From positions 186,001 through 250,000 of the forward strand of contig DAIMGJ010000001.1 of assembly GCA_036723975.1 (NCBI GenBank): a DNA stretch of 64,000 nucleotides. Reading direction: 5' to 3'. The DNA comes from JAILEN01 sp036723975. Its GTDB lineage: Bacteria; Bacillota; Clostridia; Lachnospirales; Lachnospiraceae. Below, piece by piece: positions 18,208 through 27,178 of the stretch. A program made the position numbers and the translations under genes. How positions within the stretch are numbered: the stretch's first letter is position 1; the number at the start of each line of letters is the position of its first letter. The notes under the pieces are model-generated. The model saw only the letters and a program-made list of their open reading frames with translations. It was not told the origin of the DNA and searched no databases.

Positions 18208-18894
18208 ATGGGTTTTGTACATGTTTATTTAAAAAATATTAATGAATATAACGAATCGGATTTAGACCGTTTTCTTCCAATGGTTTCTCCCGCACGCCTT
18301 TTGGTTTTACAAAACAGAAAGCAATGGAAAGATAAACTCCGGGGTGCCTTTTGTGAAATCATGCTTTGGGAAGGCTTAAAAAATCTTGGCTTTGATTTAT
18401 CCGAATTAGCGGTTTCCTATGATACCGCAAAGCCATCTCTTTACGATCCCTTTGCCAAAAAGTTAGTGGAAAAAACCGGTATGGATCCATCAGCTGCTGC
18501 CGTTGGTATCGATTTTTCCTTTTCCCATTCCGGAGACTTTTGCGCCTGTGCGATTTCCGATTTCAAAGTCGGCATCGACATTCAGGAAAAAACCGACCGC
18601 ATGCCCCTTACATCTTCTCACGTCTTTACAGAAAAAGAAGCTTTGGCCGTTTCATCCGCAGAGGATTTCCTTCGCTATTGGACCTGCAAGGAAAGCTTTA
18701 TTAAGTGTGTCTATCCGGAAAAAGCAATGCTTACTTCCGTAGAGTTGGATTTTGCAGACCCCATCCATCCCATCACAAACCGAAGGGACAAAGAAGCTTT
18801 TTTCTTTACAACCAAACGGGTAAACGAAAACTATACGCTTAGTTTTTGCACCAAGGCAAACGAAGGGTATTCTTACAACTTTACCGAACTTTAA
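18208..18894 (+). CDS. 4'-phosphopantetheinyl transferase superfamily protein (Sfp type)
   Basis: Transfers phosphopantetheine from CoA to a carrier-protein serine. 228 residues, the size of Sfp-type two-domain enzymes. Motifs visible: FSFSHSGD (103-110), VGIDIQ with the metal Asp (121-126) and WTCKESFIK (158-166) with the catalytic Lys. No NRPS, PKS or acyl carrier gene is nearby, so its target carrier lies elsewhere. It is divergent from the kinase gene, with only 62 bases between starts, and convergent with the LacI gene, whose stop is one base away. Confidence 0.85.
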   Translation: MGFVHVYLKNINEYNESDLDRFLPMVSPARLLVLQNRKQWKDKLRGAFCEIMLWEGLKNLGFDLSELAVSYDTAKPSLYDPFAKKLVEKTGMDPSAAAVGIDFSFSHSGDFCACAISDFKVGIDIQEKTDRMPLTSSHVFTEKEALAVSSAEDFLRYWTCKESFIKCVYPEKAMLTSVELDFADPIHPITNRRDKEAFFFTTKRVNENYTLSFCTKANEGYSYNFTEL

Positions 18895-18895
18895 C

Positions 18896-19873
18896 TTACA
18901 GCGAGCCTCGGTCTACAATGGAAAAGTCCAGGCAAATCTGCTGTGTTGCCATATCACCTTTCATCTGTTCCAAAAGTAATCCCGCTGCGCGAAGTCCACA
19001 TTCATGGAAATACAAATGCGCAGATGTAAGCGGAACTTCAATATAGCGATCCATCCAAAAGTCATCCACACCGGCCACACCGATTTCTTTTCCAACGGTT
19101 TTTCCGATATTGCGAATCGCCTGAAGGGCTCCGATTGCCATAACGTCAGAAGCACACAAAATACCGTCCACTTCCGGATGCTCCTCCAAAATATTCTTTG
19201 CGGCATTGTAGCCGTCTTCCACAACAAAATCAGCCGTCTCCACAATCAAAGATTCCTTTTTGAATCCGGCCTTCATATATGCCATTTCCGCACCGCGGCG
19301 TCTTGCCTGACCCGCCTGCAAATCGTTTTCAAAAGCGCCGATGTATGCAATATGCTTTCTTCCGCGCTCAATCATTCTTGTCATAAGCTCAGCCATAGCG
19401 TGATAGTCATCATGATACACGCAAGGGAAGCCTTTAAAATTCTGACCCGTGAAAGACACCGGAAAAGAAAGACTTTTATAAAATGCTTCTTTTTCCTTGG
19501 TCAGATTCATCGCCATAACCACCGCTCCGGCCACCTGGTTTTTTTCCATGGCCAAAAGGAACTCTTTTTCCTTTTCATCATCGCCGTAGTAACAACCGAG
19601 CACCGGAAGATACCCTTGATGATACAGTTCCTCTGTAATACCGGAAAGAATCAAAGACACTGCTTCGGAGTCCACACGCGGAACCAAAACGCCCACCTGA
19701 TTCACTCTTCCGGTACGCATTACCTGTGCGGCAATGTTTGGCTGATATCCGGTTTTTTGAATGGTCGCCTCAATAATTTTTTTCTTTTCCTTGCTAAGCG
19801 GACCACCGTTTAAGTATCGACTTACTGCAGCCGGCGAAACTCCCGCCAAATCTGCAACCTCTTTAATCGTCAT
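18896..19873 (-). CDS. LacI-family transcriptional regulator
   Basis: About 325 residues: an N-terminal helix-turn-helix (MTIKEVADLAGVSPAAVSRY) with the hinge helix near 45-58 and a periplasmic-binding-like sensor domain (from VGVLVPRVDS to the C-terminus). It is the last gene of the sugar transporter transcript and probably represses it. The start at 19873 gives the classical N-terminus with GAGGGG before it; an ATG at 19885 overlaps the DUF624 stop as ATGA and is an alternative. The inducer is unknown; candidate operators lie at the transporter promoter. Confidence 0.9.
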   Translation of the reverse strand: MTIKEVADLAGVSPAAVSRYLNGGPLSKEKKKIIEATIQKTGYQPNIAAQVMRTGRVNQVGVLVPRVDSEAVSLILSGITEELYHQGYLPVLGCYYGDDEKEKEFLLAMEKNQVAGAVVMAMNLTKEKEAFYKSLSFPVSFTGQNFKGFPCVYHDDYHAMAELMTRMIERGRKHIAYIGAFENDLQAGQARRRGAEMAYMKAGFKKESLIVETADFVVEDGYNAAKNILEEHPEVDGILCASDVMAIGALQAIRNIGKTVGKEIGVAGVDDFWMDRYIEVPLTSAHLYFHECGLRAAGLLLEQMKGDMATQQICLDFSIVDRGSL

Positions 19874-19881
19874 CCTACCCC

Positions 19882-20520
19882 TCATTCATTTCTCTCATAA
19901 GTGTTTTTGTAGGCTTTTATAAAGATAAAACTTTGGAGATAAACCAAAACTCCGAATCCCGCACAAACCCAATAAAAGGTTCCGTAGAAAAACGCATTTT
20001 CCCTCATAAACATGGTGATGTACACAATCCCCACAGCAATACCCAGGGAACAAAGAGTCCACGGGAACTGCGCCACCCCCATAAGAATTGAAGTCTGTAT
20101 CGACGATTTCATCGAAAAATCTTTTTTGACCATAAGTGGAAAAGCAAACTGGAATCCCAATGCGAAAACACCAACAATCCCATAGACGCTGATTGAATAA
20201 AAATCCCCCATAGCCTTCGGCATATAAGCTTTCGTATATAATGCCGCTCCTAAAAAGGCCAAAACAAGGACAATCACGCCCCAGAGTTTTGTCGCCTCTT
20301 TAAAATAACCCTTAAAGTCATCCCAAAAGGTTCTCAAAACTCCTTTTTCAAGTACCCCTTCTTCCGCTATCGTCTGCATCCCCCGGCACAGCGCAGCAAA
20401 CGCCGCGCCGCAGGTAAACACAGGAAGCGAAAAAATCACAAACAACAAATTATAAATAATGATGTCTGATAGCTTTCTTAATGCGTCCATAAGTGGACCG
20501 TTGATGTCAAATAAATGCAT
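19882..20520 (-). CDS. DUF624 (YesL-type) membrane protein
   Basis: 212 residues with about five hydrophobic segments (roughly 22-47, 75-95, 105-130, 140-165, 175-200). The start (LFDINGPLMDALRKLSDI) is the DUF624 hallmark. YesL-type proteins are coded next to carbohydrate ABC importers in many Firmicutes, but their function is not established. It lies 11 bases after the second permease gene in the same transcript. Confidence 0.82.
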   Translation of the reverse strand: MHLFDINGPLMDALRKLSDIIIYNLLFVIFSLPVFTCGAAFAALCRGMQTIAEEGVLEKGVLRTFWDDFKGYFKEATKLWGVIVLVLAFLGAALYTKAYMPKAMGDFYSISVYGIVGVFALGFQFAFPLMVKKDFSMKSSIQTSILMGVAQFPWTLCSLGIAVGIVYITMFMRENAFFYGTFYWVCAGFGVLVYLQSFIFIKAYKNTYERNE

Positions 20521-20531
20521 TGTATTCCCCG

Positions 20532-21398
20532 TTATTTAATGGCGCCGTCAACCATTCCGGCAATAATCTGCTTCTGGGCAAGAAGGAAGATTATAATCAT
20601 CGGTGTGATGGTAAGAAGGGCTGCCGCCAAAATCAAATTCCACTGTACTACAAAGGATCCGACAAAGGACTGAATCGCTACCGGCAAAGTCTTTACAGAA
20701 GAAGATGAACCCAAAAGCAAAGACGGAAGCAAATAGTCATTCCAAATCCACATACCGTTTAAGATTGTAACGGTTACAATTACCGGTTTCAACAACGGGA
20801 AGATAATGCGGAAGAAAACTGCTTCCGGAGAGCATCCGTCAATGGATGCCGCCTCTTCCAGCTCGTAAGGAATTCCTTTGATGAATCCGGTTAAAATAAA
20901 CACTGTCATGGCACCACCGAATCCGCAGTATGCGAAAATGGTTCCGGGGATGGAACGAAGCATCGGGATTCCGATAAAGTTTCCGGCATCTCTGAATGTA
21001 GAAATAAGTGCCAGCATTACTGCCTGAAACGGAATAATCATAGATGCAATAAATACATAATAAATTGCGGTAGACCATTTTGTTTTGTTTCGGCAAATAA
21101 CCCAAGCTGCCATGGAGCCAAAAAGTGCCAAAAGTACAAGTGACACTACTGTAATCACAACAGAAGACCCAAAGGCATACCAAAATTCAAAGTGGACGTT
21201 GTTAATTACATCCTTTAAGTTTTGGATCAACTGTCCAAAGGATGCTCCGGCTGTGGAAACAGGACTTTGTGTAATGGCCATAGGTTCCTTACAGGCATTG
21301 ATTACCAAAAGATAAAAGGGAAGCAAAACGTAAATTGCAATAATAAGTCCGATAATGAATTTCAAAACTTTTATGCATTTTTTCTCTTCTCGATTCAT
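20532..21398 (-). CDS. Carbohydrate ABC transporter permease (MalG/CUT1 type)
   Basis: Inner-membrane permease, 288 residues, six predicted membrane segments. The EAA loop that docks the ATPase is visible as EEAASIDGCSPEAVFFRIIFP (about 190-210; core EAASIDG). It overlaps the preceding permease stop by one base (TAATG). No ATPase gene is nearby; Firmicute CUT1 importers commonly share a MsmX-type ATPase coded elsewhere. Confidence 0.93.
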   Translation of the reverse strand: MNREEKKCIKVLKFIIGLIIAIYVLLPFYLLVINACKEPMAITQSPVSTAGASFGQLIQNLKDVINNVHFEFWYAFGSSVVITVVSLVLLALFGSMAAWVICRNKTKWSTAIYYVFIASMIIPFQAVMLALISTFRDAGNFIGIPMLRSIPGTIFAYCGFGGAMTVFILTGFIKGIPYELEEAASIDGCSPEAVFFRIIFPLLKPVIVTVTILNGMWIWNDYLLPSLLLGSSSSVKTLPVAIQSFVGSFVVQWNLILAAALLTITPMIIIFLLAQKQIIAGMVDGAIK

Positions 21399-22462
21399 TA
21401 CATCTCCACCTCCTTCTTATTGGATATACGTACCTGAACAATGGATACCACTGTCAGGATGATGAAGAATAATACAGCCTTTGCCTGACCTAAGGCATAG
21501 TTGTTTTTATTAATTGCGGTTGTATAAATATTTAAAGCAAGCATTTCGGTACCGTTTGTAAGACTGCCGCCCAGGAATTTTTCCACTGATCCGTTACCGC
21601 CTGTCAAAGAAAGGTTGACATCAAACATCTTAAATGCGTTTGTTAAGGTAAGGAACGTACAAATCGTAATGGTGGAAGCAATCATCGGGATCTTGATCTG
21701 GAATAAAGTAGACCAAGCATTGGCACCGTCAATCGCAGATGCCTCCAATACTTCACGAGGCACGGTGTTTAATCCGGTAATATAAATCAACATGATATAA
21801 CCGGCATACTGCCAAATATAAACGATGATAATACACCAAAATGCAAGATTGGTTTCAGATAAAATAGAATACTCCATTCCGAAGACTTTTGAAGTAATTC
21901 CAATAAGTGCTTTTGAAAAAGCAAACTGCCAAATATAACCAAGTACAATACCACCGATTAAGTTTGGCAAAAAGTAGGTTGCACGGAAGAATCCAACGCC
22001 TTTAATCTTTGATGAGCAAAGAAGGGCAAGTAAAAATGCAACCAGATTAACAAGAATCATATTGATTACCACAAAAAGTGCGGTAAGCAATACAGAATAC
22101 AAAAATGTAGTTTGATGGAATGCCTGAATGTAATTATCCAAACCCACAAATTGTCCTACCATCACGCCGTCCCAATCCGTAAAGGAATATCCGATACCAA
22201 GAACAAGCGGGATGATTACCGTTACACCAAAGGTGAACAATAACGGAAATAGAAAAACAAAATTTACAATATTGCGATGATATTTTTCTGTCGGGAGAGT
22301 AAACAAGCCCATTAAAATTCCCAGAACACCGATAATCAAAAGAGCGCCTCGAAATACAAATTCGAATCCCATAAAATCAATCACCAGTGCGGAAATAAGT
22401 GACAAAAGTCCAACTCCCAGCAGAACAAGCGAAAAAGCTTTTTTCGTTGTGTTCCCTGTCAT
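21398..22462 (-). CDS. Carbohydrate ABC transporter permease (MalF/CUT1 type)
   Basis: 354 residues. Two extra hydrophobic segments at the N-terminus (about 8-60) precede the usual six, as is frequent in MalF-type subunits. The EAA loop reads EASAIDGANAWSTLFQIKIP near residue 245. Start at 22462 is supported by AGGAGG; the frame extends through the terminator hairpin upstream, which would not be translated. Partner of the MalG-type permease with which it overlaps. Confidence 0.93.
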   Translation of the reverse strand: MTGNTTKKAFSLVLLGVGLLSLISALVIDFMGFEFVFRGALLIIGVLGILMGLFTLPTEKYHRNIVNFVFLFPLLFTFGVTVIIPLVLGIGYSFTDWDGVMVGQFVGLDNYIQAFHQTTFLYSVLLTALFVVINMILVNLVAFLLALLCSSKIKGVGFFRATYFLPNLIGGIVLGYIWQFAFSKALIGITSKVFGMEYSILSETNLAFWCIIIVYIWQYAGYIMLIYITGLNTVPREVLEASAIDGANAWSTLFQIKIPMIASTITICTFLTLTNAFKMFDVNLSLTGGNGSVEKFLGGSLTNGTEMLALNIYTTAINKNNYALGQAKAVLFFIILTVVSIVQVRISNKKEVEM

Positions 22463-22483
22463 AAATACGCCTCCTAAAAAAAA

Positions 22484-22510
22484 TGGGTGGCGATTAAAAA
22501 CCGCCACCCC
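22484..22510 (-). terminator. Terminator-like hairpin between binding protein and permease genes
   Basis: Minus strand: GGGTGGCGG-type arm, 9-base loop and CGCCACCC, then A plus eight T residues. In the middle of a transporter operon, such a partial terminator or stabilising stem usually keeps binding protein mRNA in excess over permease mRNA. Confidence 0.7.
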
Positions 22511-22530
22511 CATGGTGTTTCAGTTATAAA

Positions 22531-23835
22531 CTAGTTGTTTGCATAATATGCTGTGGTAGCTTCCTGCATTGCGTTGTAAAATTCAGTAGCATCTTTGTAC
22601 TGACCCTTAGCATAGTTCTGGAAGATAACAGAAGTTGCATCCTGAAGACCATCCTTCTTTAAGAAGGTGTGGTAGCTGGAGTGCTTTCCTGTTCCCAACC
22701 ACTCTGTAACAGATGCTGCAAACGGATCTGTAGAAGAATATGCGCAATCTGCGTAAGGAGATACAAATCCCATGTTCTCTACGAACATCTTCTGTGCAGT
22801 ATCTTCAGAAGCCCACTGTAAGAATGCTTCAGCGTCTTCTACGTTACCATCTTTGTAAACGCCCCAGAAAGATGTGGGCTCGTTTAAGATAGTTGTTAAA
22901 CCATCTTCGAATGCGTATGGAGCAAATCCAACCTTGAAGGAACCTGCTTCTTCATAAGCTGCTTTGTCATCGCCGGTAAGTGTAGCACCGATCCATGATC
23001 CCTGAGTTACGAATGCATATTTGCCTGATGCAAATCCAAGTACCTGATCATCATAAGAACCTGTGATTAATGCAGGATCTGTGTACTGATTTAACATTCC
23101 GATGAATTCACCGAAAGCTGTAAATCTCTTTTCGTCAAGCTTACCACCATCGTTTAACATATCAATATATGTTGTATCGTCGGTAGCAAGACCTGCATCA
23201 AGGTACTGACCAAAAACGTGTGTACCTGAAGACCAACCTACGTCGGTTGCATTTACGTTGTAGCCAACTACTGCTGTAAGTCCCAATTCATCTTTCATAG
23301 AATCAATTTTTGCAAATGCTTCTTTGTAAGCATCAGGACCTGTAAGGCTTGCAGGATCAACTCCTGCCTTTTCAAGGATGTCTGCGTTGTAAGCAAGACC
23401 ACAAGCTTCAACCATGTACGGGAAGCCAAGTGTTCCTTCTTCGTTTACGTATTCAACTTCTGTGTCCTCTGTCCACTGCTGATCAGACATATCAACAAGT
23501 TTTCCGGACCAGTTAGCAAACTGGTTTGCTTCCAACACGAAGATGTCCGGCATTTCGCCTGCCTGATAAAGCTCTTTTAATTTAGAAGAAGCGGTTTCAT
23601 TACCACCAATGGTAAGAACTTCAATCTTCTTTCCTGTCTCTTCTTCATAAGCCTTAGCCATTTCCTGCATCTGAGCATCGATTTCCGGCTTACCGTTTAA
23701 TAACTGGATTGCTCCGGAAGAAGACGATCCTGAACCTGTAGATGCTGTCTGTGAGTTTGCGCCATTGCCACATCCGGCAAAAAGCATGGTTGCTGCTGTA
23801 GCAAGTGCTAAAGCAACTGCAATCTGTTTCTTCAT
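22531..23835 (-). CDS. Sugar ABC transporter substrate-binding lipoprotein
   Basis: Extracellular binding protein of the CUT1 importer, 434 residues. The signal peptide ends in a lipobox LFAGC with lipidated Cys22, followed by a Ser/Gly-rich linker (about 24-42). The body is a family 1 (MalE-type) binding fold with typical stretches such as ELYQAGEMPDIFV and SGKYAFVTQGSW. The sugar cannot be read from sequence; a glucoside used by the nearby GH13_18 enzyme is a reasonable guess. It is the first gene of the transporter transcript. Confidence 0.92.
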   Translation of the reverse strand: MKKQIAVALALATAATMLFAGCGNGANSQTASTGSGSSSSGAIQLLNGKPEIDAQMQEMAKAYEEETGKKIEVLTIGGNETASSKLKELYQAGEMPDIFVLEANQFANWSGKLVDMSDQQWTEDTEVEYVNEEGTLGFPYMVEACGLAYNADILEKAGVDPASLTGPDAYKEAFAKIDSMKDELGLTAVVGYNVNATDVGWSSGTHVFGQYLDAGLATDDTTYIDMLNDGGKLDEKRFTAFGEFIGMLNQYTDPALITGSYDDQVLGFASGKYAFVTQGSWIGATLTGDDKAAYEEAGSFKVGFAPYAFEDGLTTILNEPTSFWGVYKDGNVEDAEAFLQWASEDTAQKMFVENMGFVSPYADCAYSSTDPFAASVTEWLGTGKHSSYHTFLKKDGLQDATSVIFQNYAKGQYKDATEFYNAMQEATTAYYANN

Positions 23836-23864
23836 AGAAAAGAACCCCCTTGTTTCTTATTTGT

Positions 23865-23956
23865 GCATGTCGTTTAAAGTTGACATGCTTTTTCTCTCTT
23901 ACATGTTTAATTTTACTATCGAGTGAAATGGATTTCAATTGTAATTTCACACAATT
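23865..23956 (-). promoter_or_regulatory. Promoter and inverted-repeat operators of the sugar transporter operon
   Basis: Minus strand TTGAAA (23933-23938), 17-base spacer, TAAAAT (23910-23915). A 6-bp palindrome AATTGT-N8-ACAATT (23937-23956) covers the -35 box, and a 7-bp inverted repeat GCATGTC-N10-GACATGC (23865-23888) lies just after the predicted start of transcription. Either could be the LacI-type regulator site. Confidence 0.55.
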
Positions 23957-24067
23957 TTCATATTGTCCATTTTTTCATCCACGTGCAGCCCCTTGTATTT
24001 CCTTTATCTTTGCGTTTTTCTGGGATTTCGATTGTATGCATTGTATTTATATTTATACAATCGTAAC

Positions 24068-24081
24068 TGTAATCGTTTTCA
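24068..24081. promoter_or_regulatory. cre-like site (CcpA or LacI-family operator)
   Basis: TGTAATCGTTTTCA matches the CcpA consensus TGWAANCGNTNWCA at every defined position. It lies about 165 bases upstream of the transporter promoter, in the stretch between spoVG and the binding-protein gene that holds no gene. Confidence 0.5.
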
Positions 24082-24118
24082 CTGTTTTCAAAATTCATTG
24101 TGCATTTTTCACAAAAGA

Positions 24119-24151
24119 AAAGAGCCGGCCGAAATATCAGCACGACTCTTT
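24119..24151 (-). terminator. Terminator after spoVG
   Basis: AAAGAGTCG and CGGCTCTTT arms enclosing a second short stem, followed by TCTTTTG on the minus strand, 35 bases after the spoVG stop. Confidence 0.75.
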
Positions 24152-24185
24152 CCTTATGCGAGGTAAATATTGATATTAAACTCCC

Positions 24186-24449
24186 CTAAACTTCTTCCAC
24201 TTCATTGCGATATTTATCTAAAATCAATCGCTGCATTTCTTCACGCGTGGATGACTTAATCGGATGTGCAATATCCTTGTATTCTCCGTCGGTGGTCTTT
24301 CGCGAAGGCATGGCAATAAACATACCTTTGTCTCCATCAATAATCTTGATGTCGTGTACTACGAACTCCTCATCAATGGTGATGGAAGCAACCGCTTTTA
24401 ATTTACCATCTCGCTCTGTCTTCCGAATACGAATGTCTGTAATCTGCAT
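24186..24449 (-). CDS. spoVG: SpoVG family RNA/DNA-binding regulator
   Basis: Small global regulator, 87 residues, with the conserved core DEEFVVHDIKII and GMFIAMPSRK (about 26-50) and DIAHPI. First named for a sporulation phenotype, but it is widespread in non-spore-forming Firmicutes and binds nucleic acids. It follows glgD by 37 bases and shares its strand, so it may be part of a glgC-glgD-spoVG transcript that ends at the terminator downstream. AAGGAAGG stands before the start. Confidence 0.95.
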   Translation of the reverse strand: MQITDIRIRKTERDGKLKAVASITIDEEFVVHDIKIIDGDKGMFIAMPSRKTTDGEYKDIAHPIKSSTREEMQRLILDKYRNEVEEV

Positions 24450-24486
24450 AGAAATTTTCCTTCCTTTCTCCCGTAAAAACTAGTAC

Positions 24487-25602
24487 CTAAACCCCAAATC
24501 GGTTATTCTTTTCCGAAATAACCTTTATCTCGTTTTCTCCTATATAATTCGTATCGGAAAGAAGCGTCTCGTTACTCTCCACGATACAATTTTCAACAAC
24601 AACGTTATCACCGATATATGCTCCGTTTAAAATAATAGAGTTTTTGATAACGCTGTTATTTCCAACAAATACTTTTTTAAACAGTACGGAATTCTCCACC
24701 CTGCTGTTGATAATACAACCGGATCCGACCAAGGAGTTTGTAACAGAGGATCCAACGTTGTATTTTGCCGGAGGAAGATCATAAGCTTTTGCATAAACCT
24801 TCGGCTCCTCATAAAAATACTTCCGCACTTCCGGCTTTAAAAAATCCATATTGGTACGATAATATGCCTCAACGGAAGCGATATTGCTCCAATAGGACTC
24901 CAACATATATCCGTAAATCTTTTTCATTCCGCGGTAACGAACCAGAATATCCGTAACAAAATTATATCGGCTTTCCTGATTACACTGTTCCAAAAGTTCA
25001 ATCAGCTTACGGCGGCGAATAATGTAAACTCCGGTAGATACGATATTGGAATGAGCCATCATCGGCTTTTCCTCAAACTCCGTTATCATTCCTTCGCTAT
25101 CCATCTTCACGGTTCCAAAACGACTGACGTCATCCCCTTCCGGAAGCTTGGCGCACACCACTGTAATATCTGCCTGCTTTTGAATGTGATATTCCAAAAC
25201 CGGATTGAAGTCCATTTTGTAAACACAATCACCATTGGCAATTACCACATAGGGTTCATGACGCTGTTTTAAGAAATCAATATTCTGCCACATGGCATCC
25301 GCGGTGCCTCGATACCACCAGCTGTTGTCAGCCGTAACCGTAGGAGTAAACAAGAAAAGCCCACCTTGCTTACGACCAAAATTCCACCACTTGGAGGAAT
25401 TCAAATGCTCATTTAAGGAACGGGCATTGTACTGTGAAAGTACGGCCACCGTCTGAATATGAGAATTTGTCATATTGCTTAATGTAAAATCAATGGCTCT
25501 ATAGCTGCAACACACCGGCATTGCAGAAATCGCTCTTTTGTCTGACAGATGACCCATGCGACTTGAGTTACCACCTGCTAAAATGATACCTAATGCTTTC
25601 AT
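24487..25602 (-). CDS. glgD: Glucose-1-phosphate adenylyltransferase, GlgD subunit
   Basis: Regulatory-type partner of GlgC in ADP-glucose synthesis for glycogen. 371 residues with the nucleotidyltransferase fold (LAGGNSSRMG at 8-17) and a C-terminal left-handed beta helix (about 280-360, NSLVGSGCIINS). GlgD proteins are shorter and have altered active-site residues compared with GlgC; here the strict GlgC motif GGQGSRL is replaced by GGNSSRM. In studied Firmicutes GlgD has little activity alone but stimulates GlgC. Its start overlaps the glgC stop by 4 bases. Confidence 0.93.
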   Translation of the reverse strand: MKALGIILAGGNSSRMGHLSDKRAISAMPVCCSYRAIDFTLSNMTNSHIQTVAVLSQYNARSLNEHLNSSKWWNFGRKQGGLFLFTPTVTADNSWWYRGTADAMWQNIDFLKQRHEPYVVIANGDCVYKMDFNPVLEYHIQKQADITVVCAKLPEGDDVSRFGTVKMDSEGMITEFEEKPMMAHSNIVSTGVYIIRRRKLIELLEQCNQESRYNFVTDILVRYRGMKKIYGYMLESYWSNIASVEAYYRTNMDFLKPEVRKYFYEEPKVYAKAYDLPPAKYNVGSSVTNSLVGSGCIINSRVENSVLFKKVFVGNNSVIKNSIILNGAYIGDNVVVENCIVESNETLLSDTNYIGENEIKVISEKNNRFGV

Positions 25603-26870
25603 GATTCATCACCTGCCTTAATAATATAGCCTCCGCTTTCCAGTTGGTTTCCGGGATAGTCTTCAATGGAAGTTTCTCCCCGGATGGCGGTATTTTTACC
25701 GATAGTAACATTATCCGGAATCACGGTTCCCTGTCCGATAACCGCAAGTCCAAATCCGTAGATGGAAGAATTCAGTTTGGACTCTGCCTCTTCGCCCATT
25801 CCGATTTTGACGTTGTTTCCGATAACGGTATCCTCTGCAATAATCGCTTTTTCAATCACGCAGTTTTCGCCAATCTTTACTCCGGACATGACAATGGAAT
25901 CCCGTATCACGGAACCCTTGCCCACAATGACACTTGGGCCAAACACACTGCCGCTCACCTCACCGTCAATGGAATCTCCTGCGCCGATAATGGCTTTGGA
26001 AATACTTGCATCCGGTCCGATGTACTGCGGCTCCACCGTAGACTGGTTGGTATAAATCTTCCAGAACTCTTCATATAAGTTAAACTCCGGAATCAAATCA
26101 ATAAGCTCCATATTGGCTTCCCAATAAGAACCTAACGTACCGACATCCTTCCAGTAACCGTTAAATTCATAAGCAAAAATTCGCTGTCCTTTTTCATGAC
26201 AATAGGGAATGATATGCTTTCCGAAATCACAGTTGGACTGATCCTTTAAGTGAACCAAAGCCTCTTTAAGCACCGGCCAACTGAAGATATAAATACCCAT
26301 GGATGCTAAATTTGACTTAGGATTCTCGGGCTTCTCCTCGAACTCGGTAATCTGTGCATTCTCATCTGTCACAACTATACCGAAACGGGATGCCTCTTCC
26401 ATCGGAACCGGGAATGCTGCAATCGTAACATCTGCATTGTTCTGCTTATGGAAATCCAGCATAGCCTCGTAATCCATTTTATAGATATGATCTCCGGATA
26501 GTATAAGAACATATTCCGGATTGTAGTTTTCCATGTACCGCAAATTCTGATAAATTGCATTTGCGGTACCGGAATACCAGTCACTTCCGTCGTTACTCTC
26601 GTATGGCGGTAAAACTGTAACTCCCCCGTTGGTACGGTCCAAATCCCATGGAATACCGATACCGATATGGGAATTCAACACTAAGGGCTGATACTGTGTC
26701 AACACACCAACCGTGTCGATTCCGGAATTGATACAATTGGATAACGGAAAATCAATGATTCGATACTTTCCCCCAAAAGCCACTGCCGGCTTCGCTACAT
26801 CTGATGTGAGCACTCCCAGTCGGCTTCCCTGACCACCTGCAAGTAGCATGGCAATCATTTCTTTGCTCAT
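25599..26870 (-). CDS. glgC: Glucose-1-phosphate adenylyltransferase, GlgC catalytic subunit
   Basis: Makes ADP-glucose from ATP and glucose 1-phosphate, the committed step of glycogen synthesis. 423 residues with LAGGQGSRLG (about 10-19), the catalytic region LSGDHIYKMDY (about 130-140) and FEEKP, plus a C-terminal hexapeptide-type beta helix. Start at 26870 is chosen because GAGAGG is 5 bases upstream; 26873 is also an ATG. No glycogen synthase or branching enzyme is in the window. It has its own promoter, back to back with murC. Confidence 0.95.
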   Translation of the reverse strand: MSKEMIAMLLAGGQGSRLGVLTSDVAKPAVAFGGKYRIIDFPLSNCINSGIDTVGVLTQYQPLVLNSHIGIGIPWDLDRTNGGVTVLPPYESNDGSDWYSGTANAIYQNLRYMENYNPEYVLILSGDHIYKMDYEAMLDFHKQNNADVTIAAFPVPMEEASRFGIVVTDENAQITEFEEKPENPKSNLASMGIYIFSWPVLKEALVHLKDQSNCDFGKHIIPYCHEKGQRIFAYEFNGYWKDVGTLGSYWEANMELIDLIPEFNLYEEFWKIYTNQSTVEPQYIGPDASISKAIIGAGDSIDGEVSGSVFGPSVIVGKGSVIRDSIVMSGVKIGENCVIEKAIIAEDTVIGNNVKIGMGEEAESKLNSSIYGFGLAVIGQGTVIPDNVTIGKNTAIRGETSIEDYPGNQLESGGYIIKAGDES

Positions 26871-26958
26871 CATAACCTCTCACCTCGCATTTCTAGTCCA
26901 AAACATAAAGCCACTCCGTACAACATTTCCGCGCATCGTACGAATGTTTCGTTAATTT

Positions 26959-26987
26959 AGTATATCATTTGTCAGACTATTCTGCAA
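26959..26987 (-). promoter_or_regulatory. Promoter of glgC-glgD-spoVG
   Basis: TTGCAG (26982-26987), 17-base spacer, TATACT (26959-26964) on the minus strand, about 85 bases before glgC. The 305-base intergenic stretch otherwise holds the divergent murC promoter and one DnaA-box-like site (ATATCCACA, 27031-27039). Confidence 0.6.
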
Positions 26988-27093
26988 TAATGTTGGCAAA
27001 ATCTTTATTTTTTCTGCTATTTCACAAAAAATATCCACAATTTGTGATGAGTTGTCCATTAAACAACAATATCTTGTAGATTCCGTAAAGGAT

Positions 27094-27122
27094 TTGCAAA
27101 TCGCATTCTATGGTTTTATAAT
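27094..27122 (+). promoter_or_regulatory. Promoter of murC
   Basis: TTGCAA (27094-27099), 17-base spacer, TATAAT (27117-27122). AGGAGG precedes the murC start codon. Confidence 0.65.
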
Positions 27123-27178
27123 AATCTCGTCAAAAATTTGTTTCTTATTTAATATAAATATACAGGAGGAATCATTCC

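Noticed and set aside
19004..19813. 269-codon plus-strand open frame
   Set aside because: Antisense to the LacI-family gene, no ribosome binding site and low-quality composition.
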